NCBI GenBank assembly: GCA_022577435.1
Contig: JAKOON010000002.1
Span: 3,934,501 to 3,998,500 of the forward strand
DNA: 64,000 nucleotides
Direction: 5' to 3'
Origin: Embiotoca jacksoni
Lineage: Eukaryota; Chordata; Actinopteri; Embiotocidae
Under the pieces are notes generated by a model that was given only the letters and a program-made list of their open reading frames with translations, was not told the origin of the DNA and searched no databases. Both the position numbers and the translations under genes were made by a program. Below are positions 47,334 to 60,722 of the stretch, piece after piece. Every line of letters starts with the position of its first letter. The first letter of the stretch is position 1.

Positions 47334-50304
47334 ATGCCATCTTCTCCTTCATCCATCCTAATACTCCACCGACAAGCCCTATAACTCTATGTTTGTGTCA
47401 ACAGTGGGTGAGCTGAGGTGGTAAATGATGACATTATGTATCAGCAGCTCAGCTCACAAGATGAACGAGCTGACGCAGGAACACAAAGCGTCTGCCACAA
47501 GAGAAACGTATGTATTTGAATACAGTCAAATTTTCCCACTGAGGTAATATGGATAGCTGCCTCTATCGCCATAATCCACTTCAATAATTCATACATAATA
47601 ATGAGTTTTCTTACCAACAAAGTATCTCAAACTCAAAGTAAAGTTATGTGTTCAGAAGCCAACAACGTCAGTGAAGATTAGGTGGGAATTGCTCTGGCCC
47701 GGCTCAAGTTGACGCAAACCCATTCAAAATGTTTCAACTTGAGGGAAAAACTCAGATATATCCCAGGATTTACTGAGTCTACTTCAGACGAATACAGATG
47801 AGAGGAAAAAAGAGAGTGACTGGAGGGGAATAATAGAAAATCCTGAAGTTACTGGAGTTCTGACATCAGTCAGTGGCTGAGCTGAACACAAACAGACACA
47901 AGTCAAGCTTCTGTCCAAATTCAGTGCACGTTTTAACAGATCTTTTAGCAGATCTGCAAAAGAGAACGCAGTTAATGAGCACTTCATTCACAACTGATGG
48001 ACACATCAATGTAAATGGTGGATGGGGCTGATCTTCTGCAAGATGGGATAAGATGACATCATTAAAAGAGCACCAGTAAAACCTCAAAAGATGTAAAACC
48101 ATGTGGGAGGGTTTGTTATGTAGGGTGTGTTATTAATTAAAAATAAATGATTAAAAAACAACGTTACAGTCTCCTTCACACTCCACACAGACCTGATGTT
48201 CGTGCAAGGGCATAGGAACACCAATGGGCTGTGCAATGATGCCAGCCTAGTTTCCAAGCTGTGGCATTACCGTTTGCATCACACTGGGTCAAAAAGCATT
48301 CTTCCCGCACACAATCTTTGGAAAAGAAGTGGCTGTAAGACGGTGAATACATTTTACATTTTACTTTTCAATGCTGTATCAAATTTGAAGCTGGAGTCTC
48401 GCTTGTGCATGTTCTCTACTGACTTGAATGTCAATGACGCTAGTGCACATGATATATGGGAGAAAAATTTGGAACATACAAGTACCTCACAGAGGTCGGT
48501 TCGATACACGATATGAGGATACACTTATGTTGCTATCTTGCAGCTAACGCCTGTACAGTTTGGCTGTCAGAGGAGTATAAACATAAACTGCACAACCAGT
48601 TCAGCATCCAAATTCATGCAAACAATGCAACTGGGTCAAACATTCTTTAAAATATTTCAGCCTTGACCGAAGCGGTGGACTGATTCAAGCCAAACAGATC
48701 GCATGGCTGGAACAACACATCTGTGCTGTCCACTGAAAATAAATTGAACAAGTAAATAAATGAATCTCAATTATTTGGAAAGCTATTACCTGTGACACCA
48801 GTTTGAATGTGTTAAGACAACATTCAACCGTCATTCACACATATTCACACATCAGAAAATCGGACTCTTTGAATCTTCCATTAGATTCATCCTCAGTGTG
48901 TCAACCAATAGCCACGGTCAAAATGCAAAGCCTTCACACACAACAACATACTGTGAGCCAGTCACACTGCAGTTCTCCAACACACACATCAGCTCGATTC
49001 AGGGAGGCAGGGTGTTACCTGGCAAGCGTCACTATATGTTGAAAGATGCCAAAAGTAAGGCACCAGGATGCATGGCACATTCACGGGGATACGAGCTGAG
49101 TATTTCCACCCAGCCTGAGATCTAAAAAACACTATTCAACATCAGCCTCACGATAAAGACCAGTCTGATCTGTGTGAATTTATTCTATAATGTACAATTT
49201 TAAAAAGCCAATTTCAGTGACTATTTTGAAAGCACAATCACACAAGAAGCCTTCACAACAACACCTTTTCTTTATGTTCATAACCTTCCTTTGACTCAAT
49301 ACCAAAAATAAAATGAATTGTAAAAGCACTGCAGCATTCATGAAGATCAGTTGCACAAAGCTGAAGACAAAATCAAACACTGGATGAATGAAATTATTTG
49401 CAAAGCAAAATTCCAATTACCTTCCCTCATATCAACCATTCCCCGTATCTTATTTTCCCTCCATTGTTTGTAAGTGTATCAACTTTAATTCTCTTTGGTA
49501 TGGTGACTTTTGGCAGAAAATTAAACTTCATATTTTCGCTCTCCACCTCTTTGTCTCTCGCTCCCTGCCCCTTTCTTTTTTCACCCTCTCGTCTTTGCCG
49601 GTATCGAAATGCGTGCAGCGTGAAATTAAAGCCAATGCATTTCTGACTCTGAAATAAATTTGCCCTTCTGATGAGGTTGGAGTTGGTCCAAGGCTCTGCG
49701 ATGAAAATACTTTTTACCCTTATTTTCCTTCATGGTGGAATTATCAGCCGCTTATTATTGTTCGGCATACATGACACTTTCCTCTGGGAATGTGGCTGCC
49801 ATATCTAAGAGACTGTGTTTGCTGTGTTCTCTGGCAATTTATAAATTGTTCTGCTCTTGTGCACAGCCATTGTCTTGGAGGATCTTTGTTGTATTTTGAG
49901 GAAAAGTATTGGATTTGACTGTAAATTCAAGGCATTGCTGTGGCCTGCACTTATGTAATTATTGGTCAGTAGGTAGATTAGAGAAAAAAGGAAACCTTAC
50001 AAAGAATAAAGGGACCAGAGTGAAAAACCACTGAGAAATATAGTAAAATTACTAATCAGGTGAAATAGGTTCTTTTTTGTAGATGTTTCCAGGGCCTAGA
50101 TTGTTAAGTCTTTTTAAGGCTTTGTAAACCCTATTTTTCAAAACAATCATTTTCCCCAGTGTTTAGGCCTTTCCTTCACATGCAAATGGTATCTTAAAAA
50201 TTAAGAATTTTTTAAAAATGCCTTTAAAAGGGCAGATTTTTAAAAACTGAGAAACAATGACGTCACACCTCAATTTCCCCATTCCCATTGTTGCATTGTG
50301 TAAG
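47330..50304. other. Intergenic DNA, no gene recognised
   Basis: A 106-codon ORF (48196-48516) has no recognisable family. The block 49380-49690 is non-repetitive, with T/C-rich stretches. Nothing can be named. Confidence 0.5.
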
Positions 50305-50740
50305 GACGTGATGCCATCCATTGGTTTGTGAACTGCTGTTTTGAAGCCTCGAGTTTGGCATTTTGGTCATCACCATCTTGTTTATAGAGGCAGAAGTGAC
50401 CATACTTAGATGAGCTGGGAAGGAGCAATAGATGGTTCTGACTTACTCTACACCCACACACCTATAGTGGGAATCAGTCTTCACCCCGGGACTGTCTTCA
50501 AACCAGACAAGTACCTAAGTATACACCTCTCTGAGGCCTAATATGCATCTAATTAAGGGACTGTTGGACTGACAGAACACTAATCAGAAGGAGTGACTTT
50601 AGCTAATGATATCATAATGACTTTTGGAAAAAATGTTACTCTGTAATTCATGAGAGAAAGTTGAATGGGAGTCTATGGAGCCAGACGCTTTTTGGAGCCA
50701 GTCCCTAGCAGCCCTTAGTGGTATTGCATTATTGTATTTA
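50305..50740 (+). repeat. Interspersed repeat family R, copy C
   Basis: CATTGGTTTGTGAACTGCTG, TTTGAAGCCTCGAGTTTGGC, AGAAGTGACCATACTTAGAT, CATGAGAGAAAGTTGAATGG, GAGTCTATGGAGCC and CTTAGTGGTATTGCA align with copies A, B and D. The 5' part is the least degenerate of the four. Confidence 0.82.
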
Positions 50741-52968
50741 CAAAAATATCCATATGGTGGGCAAGGTCTCACTTACTTTTAGCTTGGTTACGAGACCTGT
50801 CTGGATACGCTCCATAGAGAATTGTTTCCAGTCGTTGCAACAGAGCGTAGACCTCGGGTGAATTTTGAAACCATTTGATCAACCTTTAACAAGTTGGCAA
50901 TGACCACAATATGCGACAAAACTGTACCTTTGGTTAAAAAAGTTCATTGAGTTCAAGAGTCTATGCTGGAAAACAACAACAAAAGGTGTGTCCAGCTGGG
51001 TGTATCATAAAAACTAACTTCCGAAATGAAACCAAAAGGTTGTGGGAAAATACAAAAGAACTTACGGAAAAACAAAGCTGCTGATGAAAACCCACAACAC
51101 AAGGCTAAAAAGATACGGGATCAGACATGAACACGACAGACTGACACTGACATGGTGGCAAGGCAGAACTAAATACACAAAGTGTTGATGAGGAAACGAG
51201 ACACATGTGAGTGTAAAAATAGGTAGAACAACACAAAGGCAGGAAGTAAGACAAGACAGACACATGAGGAATGTGGTTTTCAAAATACAACACAAAAAAA
51301 ACAACTAAAACCAAGATCAGAGAGCAGAAACAAAATCCAAACCATGACAACGTTTTAATCAGTTAATTATTTCTGGTCATCCATCTCCTTTTATAAAATG
51401 AATATCTATGGATTGTATTTATATGAATATTATTTGATCTGAACTTACCATAGTAGGAAGAGCATCGGTGTTGCTAATAGCATTACCAATGTTCTCTTAT
51501 GGGTCCCTAAAAACATTAGCCCTTGCTAATGCAAGAATGTAATATAATATATTAATATTAATTAATAATATAAGAAGCAGGATGTTAAAGTTTAAAGACC
51601 CCAAATGGAATCTACAGCTCTCTATTTACAAAAGCAAAGATTCAAGCTTGCAGCCCAATCTCAACAAACACATTGTTAGTTTTCTTTGAAGAACTTTTGA
51701 TCTGGAGGAATTTGCCAAGATGAAAAAAGCTGTTTTGAAAAAAGTTGTTACCAACCTGAGAACCTTATGAAGATGTGACAAACCTTTCTCATTTTCTAGT
51801 CATTTGTGGCCAACCTGATAAATAAATAAACAGACAAAGATCAAACTTTGTAATCACATACTGCCTGGAAGAAAACAGAAACTACTTCTGCTAGTTCTTC
51901 TGTTGTTTTGAAGACACAGTGAATTGCATGCTGTGCGGCTAAACAAACAGCATCTGTATGACTGCAGAATATTAACATTATGGTTTGCCACTAAGATATT
52001 ATTGGAAACAATACACTCAAAGTCCTCCAGCACCGGTCTCTAAATGATACAAGCTCACACTTGGGAGCAATAGGTGCAATATCAGCTCCAAATGCAATAA
52101 CTTATTTGAAAGGTATGAACTAAAGTCCTGCTATTACATTTTACGGATTCAATTTTCAGCGTTGCCTCCACAGAGGCAGCTTCAGCAATCGGTCAGTTTT
52201 GATAGTCTAATAGCAGCTCCCACAGCAGCACCTCCAGGATGATCGATCCTGGTTCAAAGATGACCAAAAAGGAGCTGGAGTGAAATGAAAATTACTCCGT
52301 ATCTCATAAAATATTGATTATTAAAACACATTGTCCAGTTTTTTTTAATCATGGCCTTCAGAAAGTGATGAAGGAGAGAGTTAAGAATTATAGCCAGTCT
52401 TGATTTATTCATTACTTTGTTCCTTATAGCCCCCAGAGGTGTCATTATTGTTCAATTGGCAAATAACTGTCTTTGAACTTTTTTTCTTCTTCAGTCATTC
52501 ATAAAAATTGCCCATGGATCATCATCCTGAGAAGCTGAGAGCCAGGACCATATTTAAAATTTTAGTTTATTTCCCCTTTAATCTTTGATGATTATAACTC
52601 ACGCAGCAGCACTCCAGCACGCTGGTGGTGATTATTCATTCACCGGCCCATTTCTCTCTTGGCTGAGGTTGCTCCCAGTCCAGTCATATTAATCAACCGC
52701 CGCTCTAATTGACTGATTAAGTCATGTCTCCAGAAGCCAAAATGGCTGACTGACTCATTAAACTATGACACATATTCTGGTTGCAAAATGGCTGACTGCA
52801 ATCTAATTTACCTGACTTTTATGGCCACTATAATAGTTTTTTTTTTTTCTTTTCTTCTAATTTAATGTGGAACAATGAGGAATAATCTTAGTACCTTCTA
52901 AATCTGTGCATACTTGTTTGCAAGATTTTAAAGCAGGACGCATTTGCATTTACACAACAAGAAGAATG
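50741..52968. other. Intergenic DNA; possible repeat at 51050-51350 and possible conserved block at 52590-52830
   Basis: 51050-51350 is a CACA/GACA-rich stretch ending in AAAATCCAAACCATGACAAC, in the manner of some fish retroelement tails (weak). 52590-52830 is a balanced, non-repetitive block with a 14-base direct repeat. No gene. Confidence 0.45.
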
Positions 52969-53503
52969 TGGCCCTTTGTTCAGACAGCTGGCAAATCAGA
53001 TTTGTTTCTCAAATCAGAACTTAAGGACTGACTGTCCGCACTCTTCTTTGCAAATAAGAAGATCGGATTTGGTGTGTCTAGATCTCTCCAACCTATGTGC
53101 ATGAGTTGCTATGGTAACGACGTATAGGCGTAGCTATGTTGATGAAGCGGCTTTCCAACATGGAAGCAAAGTGCCAGCAGACACTTTATTTTGACGTCAG
53201 TCTACGGACTGCTGTTCTCGTCCATAGTGCCAAAATTTCCAGCATAGATTTTTCTCACTTTGTCAGTCTGAAAATTATGTAATCGTTTTGTGTCACATTG
53301 CGAGTGACGTAAGAAATCCGATCTGAGCCAGCAGAGCGTCCAGACTGAGACACATGTAGAAATCAGATTGGAATTACATTCCAAACCAACTTCAAAGGTG
53401 GTGCAAAAATCACATTTCAGATTTGTTTTTTGCTGTTCAGATTTTTTTTTAAATCAATCCGTACACGAGGAAAAACATTTGGGCTGGCAGTCTGAACAAG
53501 GCC
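52969..53503. mobile_element. MITE-like element with inverted ends
   Basis: The left end GGCCCTTTGTTCAGACAGC and the right end GGCAGTCTGAACAAGGCC are inverted to each other with few mismatches. Subterminal AAATCAGATTT/AAATCACATTT phrases recur inside. Repeats of the form TCTGAAC...CAAATCGGATTT are familiar non-autonomous (hAT-like) elements of fish. The flanking duplication is unclear. The 104-codon ORF over it (53368-53682) is not a gene. Confidence 0.65.
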
Positions 53504-53919
53504 GATGTGTCCACCACTGTGCCAAAGTACAACCTCACAAAGCTGCCAGCATGGCTGAAAACTCTTTGACTTGTTTGTTTTATTGTGAAAACTTTTCAAA
53601 GGTACTGTGGCCCAGGGATACTAGGAGCAATGCTGGGGGCAATAGTCAATCAGAACAGAGGCACAAACTAATAAGATACTGAAGACCGCAGATTTTCTGA
53701 TCATGATGTGTGTGTCTCTCCATGCAATTGGGACTTGTGGCTCTGACTGAGGACTGACTGACATTTAATTTGATCATTTTAATGTCAAGTATTTCAGGCC
53801 TTTCATACCTTTCATATTCATTGTGGAATTGATTTCATATACAAATTGGGGAGTGCACTCACTTTTGATGGTAATATGGTTTAGGGTGGCACATCTTATT
53901 AGTTTGGTGTTATATTCTA

Positions 53920-54110
53920 TGAGGGTGGATAAGAAAGTTCAGACACTGCTCCTGGTGCGCAGCACTGTGACGCGTGCAGAGCACAGAGAAGCTCAAACTT
54001 TCACGACCAAGTGCTTCAAGTTTTGTTGCTTGATTAAAATCAGCATCTGAGTTACGCATGCTTTTGTGAGCAGTATCCGGGTACGTCTGTGATTTCTCTT
54101 TTAAGTGTTT
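53920..54110 (+). mobile_element. Solo left terminal repeat of the long-TIR mariner
   Basis: GCTTGATTAAAATCAGCATCT at 54027-54047 matches 19 of 21 bases of the reverse complement of the 43.6-kb terminal repeat. GCAGCACTGTGACGCGTGCA upstream and CTTTTGTGAGCAGTATCCGG downstream continue the match. No transposase follows. Confidence 0.68.
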
Positions 54111-56131
54111 TTCTCACAAGCACTCCACCAGTGGGTGGTTGGTATCCGGCTGTGATATGACTGTGTCCTGTCTGACTTTTTTTTTTTTTTTTTTACTATT
54201 TTAAGAGTTTTAGTGAAGGTTTTGATTAAAAGTCGTTGTGGCAGATAAACAACAATGACTGTTGTGGCCTCTTTATAACCCTCTGCCTCAATTTCCTTAT
54301 GTTACAGTATTGTAAAATTAAATACTAATAAGTGTTTTGATGAGTAAACAAAGTGACATATACAAACAGTTTTGTCATGTCACGTCACACCCTTCTCTAA
54401 ATGAAAAATAAAACAATGCTTCAACACACCGTAATCTCAAACTCTAAGTCATCACGTTAAAATTGCATTTCTCCTCCAGGAATCCAGCGGCAGTAACCAA
54501 AGGCTATGATTAATTTCTATAGCTATAACTATTACACCTGACAGGATTATGTAGATACATTCATCATCAACATTTTATCATGTTTTACAAGATTTTGTTG
54601 CCTTCTGTTCACCGTCTATAAAATATGAAGAAACTTAAAATGACAGATGCTTCTCAGAAAAAAATGTGTGATATGTTTTCATGAGTTTGGTCCCCAAATG
54701 AGGGCGAATTTGTCTCATGGGTACCAGGCTATAAAAAAAAAGGGGACCTGTGTTAGAGAGGAAAGGTGTTATCGGTGGGCCGCCAAATGCCTGTGCAAGA
54801 ACCTGCTGCAGCCAATTCATTTCTATTAGGATGCCCCACAGGCAGCAATGGCAAGAGTTTGCTCACAGCAAAATGCAGGAAAATACAGTAAGCAGGTACA
54901 TCCATCTACAGAGGTAATGAGGCAGCAGAGGGTTGTTGAGTACAGGAGCTCACTCACATATGATACACATTTACAAGTAGCATACAGTAAACGTGGCAAA
55001 AAATCTAATGTAACAACATTTCCGACATGTTTCTGTAATGTTGTTGACTTTTCTGAAGTGTTTTCTTAAGTGCTATGTTCTGTGAAACAGCATTATGTTT
55101 TTTGAATCATTGTTTTCTGTAATTAATGTGGCAATATTGTGGTTTTCGTTACGCATTTCCTTTGATGTTTTTGTGTTTTCTGTGATGCCATGTTTTTAAA
55201 AAATGGGTCAGTGCAACCTAAAATCACAGCAAATGCATGCATGAATTTCTCTAATTAGTAGAGTATGCCAGCGTTTTCGTGGGCATTTTACAACACCATT
55301 TTTAAAACCTTCCATCTGACAAGTTAGTCAATTTTTTTTTTTTTTTTGCTTCAAACCAACAACATGGAGCTACAGAGGGAATCCTATGATAGATGGACCA
55401 ACAAGTCCATTTTGTTGCATGCAAAAATTACCTGACTAATTTAACTGAAGTTCATGAGGCTATAGAATGTGATGGAAACACACTTAGCGACAGGCTATAG
55501 GAACCTTGCATACTATTATGAAATATATATATTTTGAGAAGTGCATTTTCCGATTGGTCATTGTATACATGTCCTGTTTTGGTATTTGTTCTGTAAACTG
55601 TTTGCTGATTGGTTCATGAGTTTTATGAAACATTTCCTGTATTTTCTTTTAGTGTGTTTTGTATTTAAAAAAAAAAAAAAAATTATTCAGTGCAGCGTAG
55701 CTTTTCACCTCAGGGCCACTTAACAAAATGCTAACATTATGTAAATACATTTCCAGACACACATGTATTCACACAGGCGCTCATCCCCACATGCACACAG
55801 ACATGTCTACAAAAAAAAACACAGGCAGTTACCCAGTCCCTCAGCGAAAATGAAACCCACACGGATCAATACTGAAGACAGTTCCGTCAAGCAGCAATTC
55901 AACTGCTACAGTAAACAAATAGCCTGGCTGACCAACGCACCTCCGGCAATTGTGGGCTACATCACAGAGCAGCATTAGCCACCACTGCTAATGAGCTATT
56001 ACAGCAGTGACCTTCGGGACAAACTCATTACCAGGTGACAATAGACGGCAAGCAGAAGCTTGGACCACTATCATAATTATCAGCACCGCCTTTTTTTGCA
56101 GCTCGCTGCGGTTGCTGGTCGAGATGCATGG

Positions 56132-56132
<1 letters not shown>
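54111..56132. other. Intergenic DNA, no gene recognised
   Basis: Poly-T near 54177-54194 and 55333-55348, poly-A near 55666-55681. No gene. Confidence 0.5.
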
Positions 56133-56208
<76 letters not shown>

Positions 56209-56222
56209 TGTGTGTGCACGTG
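56133..56222 (+). repeat. (TG)n microsatellite with a CG-containing end
   Basis: TG from 56133 to 56204, then GCGCGTG and TGCACGTG variants to 56222. Confidence 0.96.
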
Positions 56223-57564
56223 TGAGTGAAAGCACCAGACAGAGAGTGTTACAAGTAGTTAGCACCCATTACAATACTGTGAAAAATTATCTCCCTGCCT
56301 GTGCAATAGCTCGGAGCATTTTGACTTGAATTCTCTCTCTCTCTCCCTCTCATATTTTACAGGCTGTAATGAGGAGGCCTGTACTTTAAATAACATTTGG
56401 ACAAGTTCATTTAGCCCTTATACAATCCTGAATGAATCTTCTTTTTCATTTAACCATCTTTGGTAGAAGCTCTAAATCTGGTGAAAGGGCTCATTTAGAA
56501 ATCCTGTCTTGGGTTGCTCGCACGACTTTGAGGATGGACGGCCACTTCAGGGCTTTGCAGCTGTGCTGTCTGTTCAGTCAAATCCATCAAATGCCGATCT
56601 ATCAATCTGCTCCCTCACTGCTCCCTCTCGTCGAACTACCGCAGAAAGTTTACAAACCTCTATTTCTAAGGCTGCACAAAAAAGGAGAGGAGGGGTTGGG
56701 GCACATTGAGCAAGCCAAAAAAAAGAAAAAAGAACATGACTTATCATTTTGTTGGCATTTAAAATGTTAATAAAATTGAATGGGGGTGATGGAGGAGCAA
56801 GAGAGCAATGAAGGTGGGTGAAAAGGAAGGGAAGGGCTGAGTGAGGACTAGATAAAAAAAAAAAAAAAAGGGATTGATGCGAAACATTTCCGTCACATTT
56901 TTGCTTCTCTTCTCTCCTTTGGCAGCAGAAACAGATAATGACTGGTAACCCAACGAGAACTCAAGAGTCAGAAAGTTAATACAAATATCAAAACATCCAA
57001 ATACTCAAAATTAGCAAATTAATTAGTTGTTAAGCATTTTGTATTCCATGCAATATAAAGGTTTTTCAGGATTCCACCTCCATACAAATAAATGGGTATA
57101 AATAAGGTGGAGTTCACAGCAACCTTTTTACACTTTCTCTTAAAAAAAACTGTCGCCTGTTGCCTTTTATTATTCACTATATGATTTGCATATTTGTATT
57201 GCTGCAGCTTTAACAAAAAGAGAGAGTCTTTAAGCAGCTGAGCAGCATCAAATGGGAATTAATGAGCACTCAGCATGTATGTTGAATGTAAATATTGAAA
57301 TTTAAATTTAGATTTTTTTTTTTTATTTTTTTTTATTTTTTTTTTAAGTTCTTTCTGCTTTCTGTAAAAAAACGAAAGATCAATAAACCACACAAGTTGA
57401 GTTGGTGGATGAAGTTAATTCACTTTTCTCATCATCAGCTGTTATATGAAAAAAAAAAAATCAGCAATAGTCTTGTGAGAAGAAATAATAGAAACACATT
57501 TCTGTGTTAAAAAGAAATAACTAAAACTCAGTGTGGCAAAAAGTCCATTTAAACCCATCAGAGG
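56223..57564. other. Intergenic DNA, no gene recognised
   Basis: A 112-codon ORF (56432-56770) has no family resemblance. Poly-A at 56852-56869 and T-rich runs at 57311-57347. Confidence 0.5.
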
Positions 57565-57985
57565 TGATTCGGAAGACAACAGAAGAGGAGGGGGATGAAG
57601 AAAGGAGGAGGGGCGGGGAGAAGGCGATGGAGGGAAAACAGTGACAGGACAAGACAAGACGTTATAAAAAGAAGGAGGACAGGATGATAAAAAGGAAGAA
57701 GGGATGAGAAGAGGATCATCGGAGGAGGAAAAAGTGATCAAGATTAACGCGGGAACAGGTAATGAAGAGCAGATGGATGGGAGGGATGAAAATCAGTGAA
57801 GTCAAAAAGGAGGCAGGGAGGAAGGGATGAACGGAGGGAGGGACTTCTTTTTAAAATGGGAGAATGAGTCTGAAGAGGAAGAAGAAAGTGAGAGGAAGAG
57901 GTTGAAGAGCGAGAAGAGAGGGATGGAGGAAGAGAAGGGATGGCTGAAAAGAGCGAGGGATGAGGAGAGGGAGGCCGTGACGGGG
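57565..57985 (+). repeat. Polypurine (G/A-rich) tract of about 420 bases
   Basis: The plus strand is overwhelmingly G and A (AGAGGAGGGGGATGAAGAAA and similar), with no fixed unit. The complementary minus-strand ORF (57442-57741) is Ser/Pro-rich for this reason only. Not called a gene. Confidence 0.85.
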
Positions 57986-60495
57986 AGCCATTAATAATTT
58001 ATGATAGCCTCAGCTTTTCAAAGCAGCCCAGCGGTCCCGCTCCCTGCTTTCCCCTGACGTTTAATTTGTCTGAAAATCAGCGAGCGTGGAGTCTGATTAT
58101 CGTCTCCGTCTGCCAACGCCTCTGCCTCAATCTCTCTGACACTGAGGTGAGATCACAAGCTGTTTGGTACACACGTCAGACTGGAATCCTTTAGGTTGGA
58201 ACAATCCTCGTCTGGAAGATCCAAACAGATGCAAAGAATCTCTGTGTAAAGCATCTTTAATCTCATCTGCATGAAATGAAATGCCCAACACAGGCAGAGA
58301 TCTGCTGTGTTATTCCTTTCAGACGCCCGTCATATTGACAGGAAAAAGTGCAGGAAAGTGTCTTCGTCTGCGGTTTCTCACTTTTACATGCAATCTGATG
58401 TATTTTGACAGAGCAACACATTATTTTCCTCTTTCTACAATCACTAGTTTTTCTGTGTGAACCTAAACTATTAAAATAAATGTAAAAACGATCTTCACTC
58501 ACATTTGAAACTTTCAATGGTAAATGTTTTTTTCCTGTTCCCAACCCCTGACCCCCTGTCTATTTTTTTTGGTGAATGACAGGAAACAATTATAGTTAAA
58601 TAGTCATTATGAAGAGAAAGTACAGAAGATGTGTATTCTATTAATCTATTAGAGTTTAATTATATTATTCTATTGGAGCTTAAAGAAGTCAAGCTATACA
58701 GTAGAGAGCACGGCAATATGAAAGGGACAAAAGTAAATAGGTTTTATAAGTTTTGTGGCTAACCTTTTGCACTCTGAGAGTAAAAGGAAAAAAGACACAA
58801 GAAGAAAGATCTGAAGACATCAATTACAACTGATGAAAAGGACCACAGAAGAAACAAAATAAATAATAAAACAGAATTGACTTCTTTTTCTTTGGTTACA
58901 TGTAGCAGTGTGTGGAAGAAGTAAAATCAGACACAGGTGGAAACTCCAATACTGCCACCTTGTGGTGGTGATGTGTTACAGGAATGCAGGTCATTCCAGC
59001 CTAAGGTGTAAAGGGGAAATTATGATTTATAAATTAATTCAACTCAAATGACATGGCTTGAGTCATGTAAAAAGTCTGTGTTTTTATTGGGTCTGAAAGG
59101 CCAGTCATCTACCAGGCAGGGTGTGTCAAAGGATTTTTATAATTATAATATATATTATAATTATTATTATTTATTCTAAATTGCATATCAGTTGTGAAAT
59201 AAAATGTTGTTCTTGATCTAGTGAAATATACTATTGAGTTGCATTATGGGAAAGGAAAGATTAATGTGATTTCGATATTAATCAGTAGAAACAAAAGAGG
59301 GACTTTTGATTTTCATCATTATTTTTTTCCTTTTTTTATCTGTTTGTCAACTTTCTGACATAACGTTATTCTGTTTTGTGTTGTTTATTTATAAGGAAAG
59401 ATTAAAAGAGTCACCACACAAACCGGACAAACAGGAAGTCAAAGGCAACTAAATCTTCTGTGATATGGGACACTGTAGTGGAAGAATCTTCACCTGCAAA
59501 ACTTTCATTATTTCAAGATTCATGATGATCAATTTTATCAATATGACATCACTTTTTAAAGAAACATCTATATATGTTGATACCTATACTATATTTCGGA
59601 TTGAGGGTTTACATTTTTAGAATCATATGAATTGTAAAGTATATAGTTGGTGTTCTTGTCTGATGAATGGTGACTGTACCACGTGCAGATGTGGCTACAA
59701 CCAGTCTGGTGAGATTAAGGGGCTTAGTTGTGTTCTCGATCTTGGAAGTAGTGGCTTGAAATATTTGTTAGTGCAACGTGCAACTTGCACAACAAATATC
59801 AATAATATTGTAATATATTTTTTGAGAGCTTTCAACCTCATCTCACAAACTTCATCACTGGATATTAGTTCATATTTCCATATACAGCATGTATTTTTTT
59901 TCCGACCTGGTTTCTTTTTTGTAAAGGTCTTCAGAGACTTTTATTCTATAAATCATAACATATATTTGAAAACATAAAATGTCTTTGTAAATGCTGCTAT
60001 GGAAATGGTTCCTGAACTTGCCCTGTGTGTGGTTGATGACACTGTGAACACACACCTGAGACCTCCTCTCCACCTGACGACGGCCCAGTTCAGACACATT
60101 TTACCTTATGAAACAAAAAATATATAGTAAAGTATGCAGAAAACAGTGTTGCATCATATTCATTACAAACATATTTTTTGGTATAATTTGTCTTGAATCA
60201 TTACAACCCATTGACGCACATATTATACATTAATATACTGTATATGTTAGTCTATTACATGTATGCAGAAGCTGAGGTACACCTTTTATTAAGTCACTGA
60301 AAAGTAAAGTATTATCACGTACTGTATGGCTAAGACTCTGTTCATATTTACAAAATAAAGGAAATGTTCTGCATCTATCAATGAATATAAACAGCTTCCG
60401 TGAACTTCAGTTTTTCTTTAGATATAAAAATGTAATAAAAGAAAAAAAAGAATCTTACTATTTTTAAATGTTAGTTTTAAAAATAATCATGTGCG
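57986..60495. other. Intergenic DNA; non-repetitive GC-moderate block at its left end
   Basis: 57986-58165 (GGAGCCATTAATAATTTATG onwards) is a balanced, non-repetitive block directly after the polypurine tract and could be conserved non-coding DNA. The rest is AT-rich, with a 116-codon ORF (59627-59977) that resembles nothing known to me. The right end holds the possible 3' UTR and downstream region of the transglutaminase-like gene. Confidence 0.45.
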
Positions 60496-60501
60496 TTTAT
60501 T
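60496..60501 (-). terminator. Possible polyadenylation signal of the transglutaminase-like gene
   Basis: AATAAA on the minus strand, 65 bases after the stop codon. It is the first such hexamer downstream of the stop. A longer 3' UTR using a later signal is possible. Confidence 0.45.
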
Positions 60502-60565
60502 TGCATTAAAGAGGTTAAAGATGTTGTTTTATGTTTAATCTTACAGGTTGATGGACTATTCGGTG

Positions 60566-60722
60566 TCATGCAGTCGTAACAGACACCGTGTGGTAGCTCC
60601 TTGAAACAATGTTGGGGCTGTTGCTGTATGAAAAAGTGGCCATCAGCAGTTTGGTGCCGGGTAAAGTGGCCATGATGGACACTGTCTTCTCTATTTTCTC
60701 GCCTGGCTGCAAAAGAACCATC
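60566..60722 (-). CDS. Transglutaminase-like last coding exon
   Basis: 157 bases from a CCCAG acceptor (with GTCTCCCAG) to a TGA stop. It encodes MVLLQPGEKIEKTVSIMATL, PGTKLLMATFSYSNSPNIVS, RSYHTVSVTTA. The Met is internal, not a start, because the split Arg codon joins it to the previous exon. A longer ORF in another frame over the same bases is a shadow. Confidence 0.84.

Noticed and set aside
48196..48516. 106-codon ORF
   Set aside because: No recognisable domain or exon signals; consistent with chance.
57442..57741. 99-codon Ser/Pro-rich minus-strand ORF
   Set aside because: It arises from the polypurine tract; low-complexity composition only.
3441..60565. VSTM2L exons expected from human synteny
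   Set aside because: No Ig-domain signature such as QWWYVR or GTYECRV could be recognised on either strand by eye.
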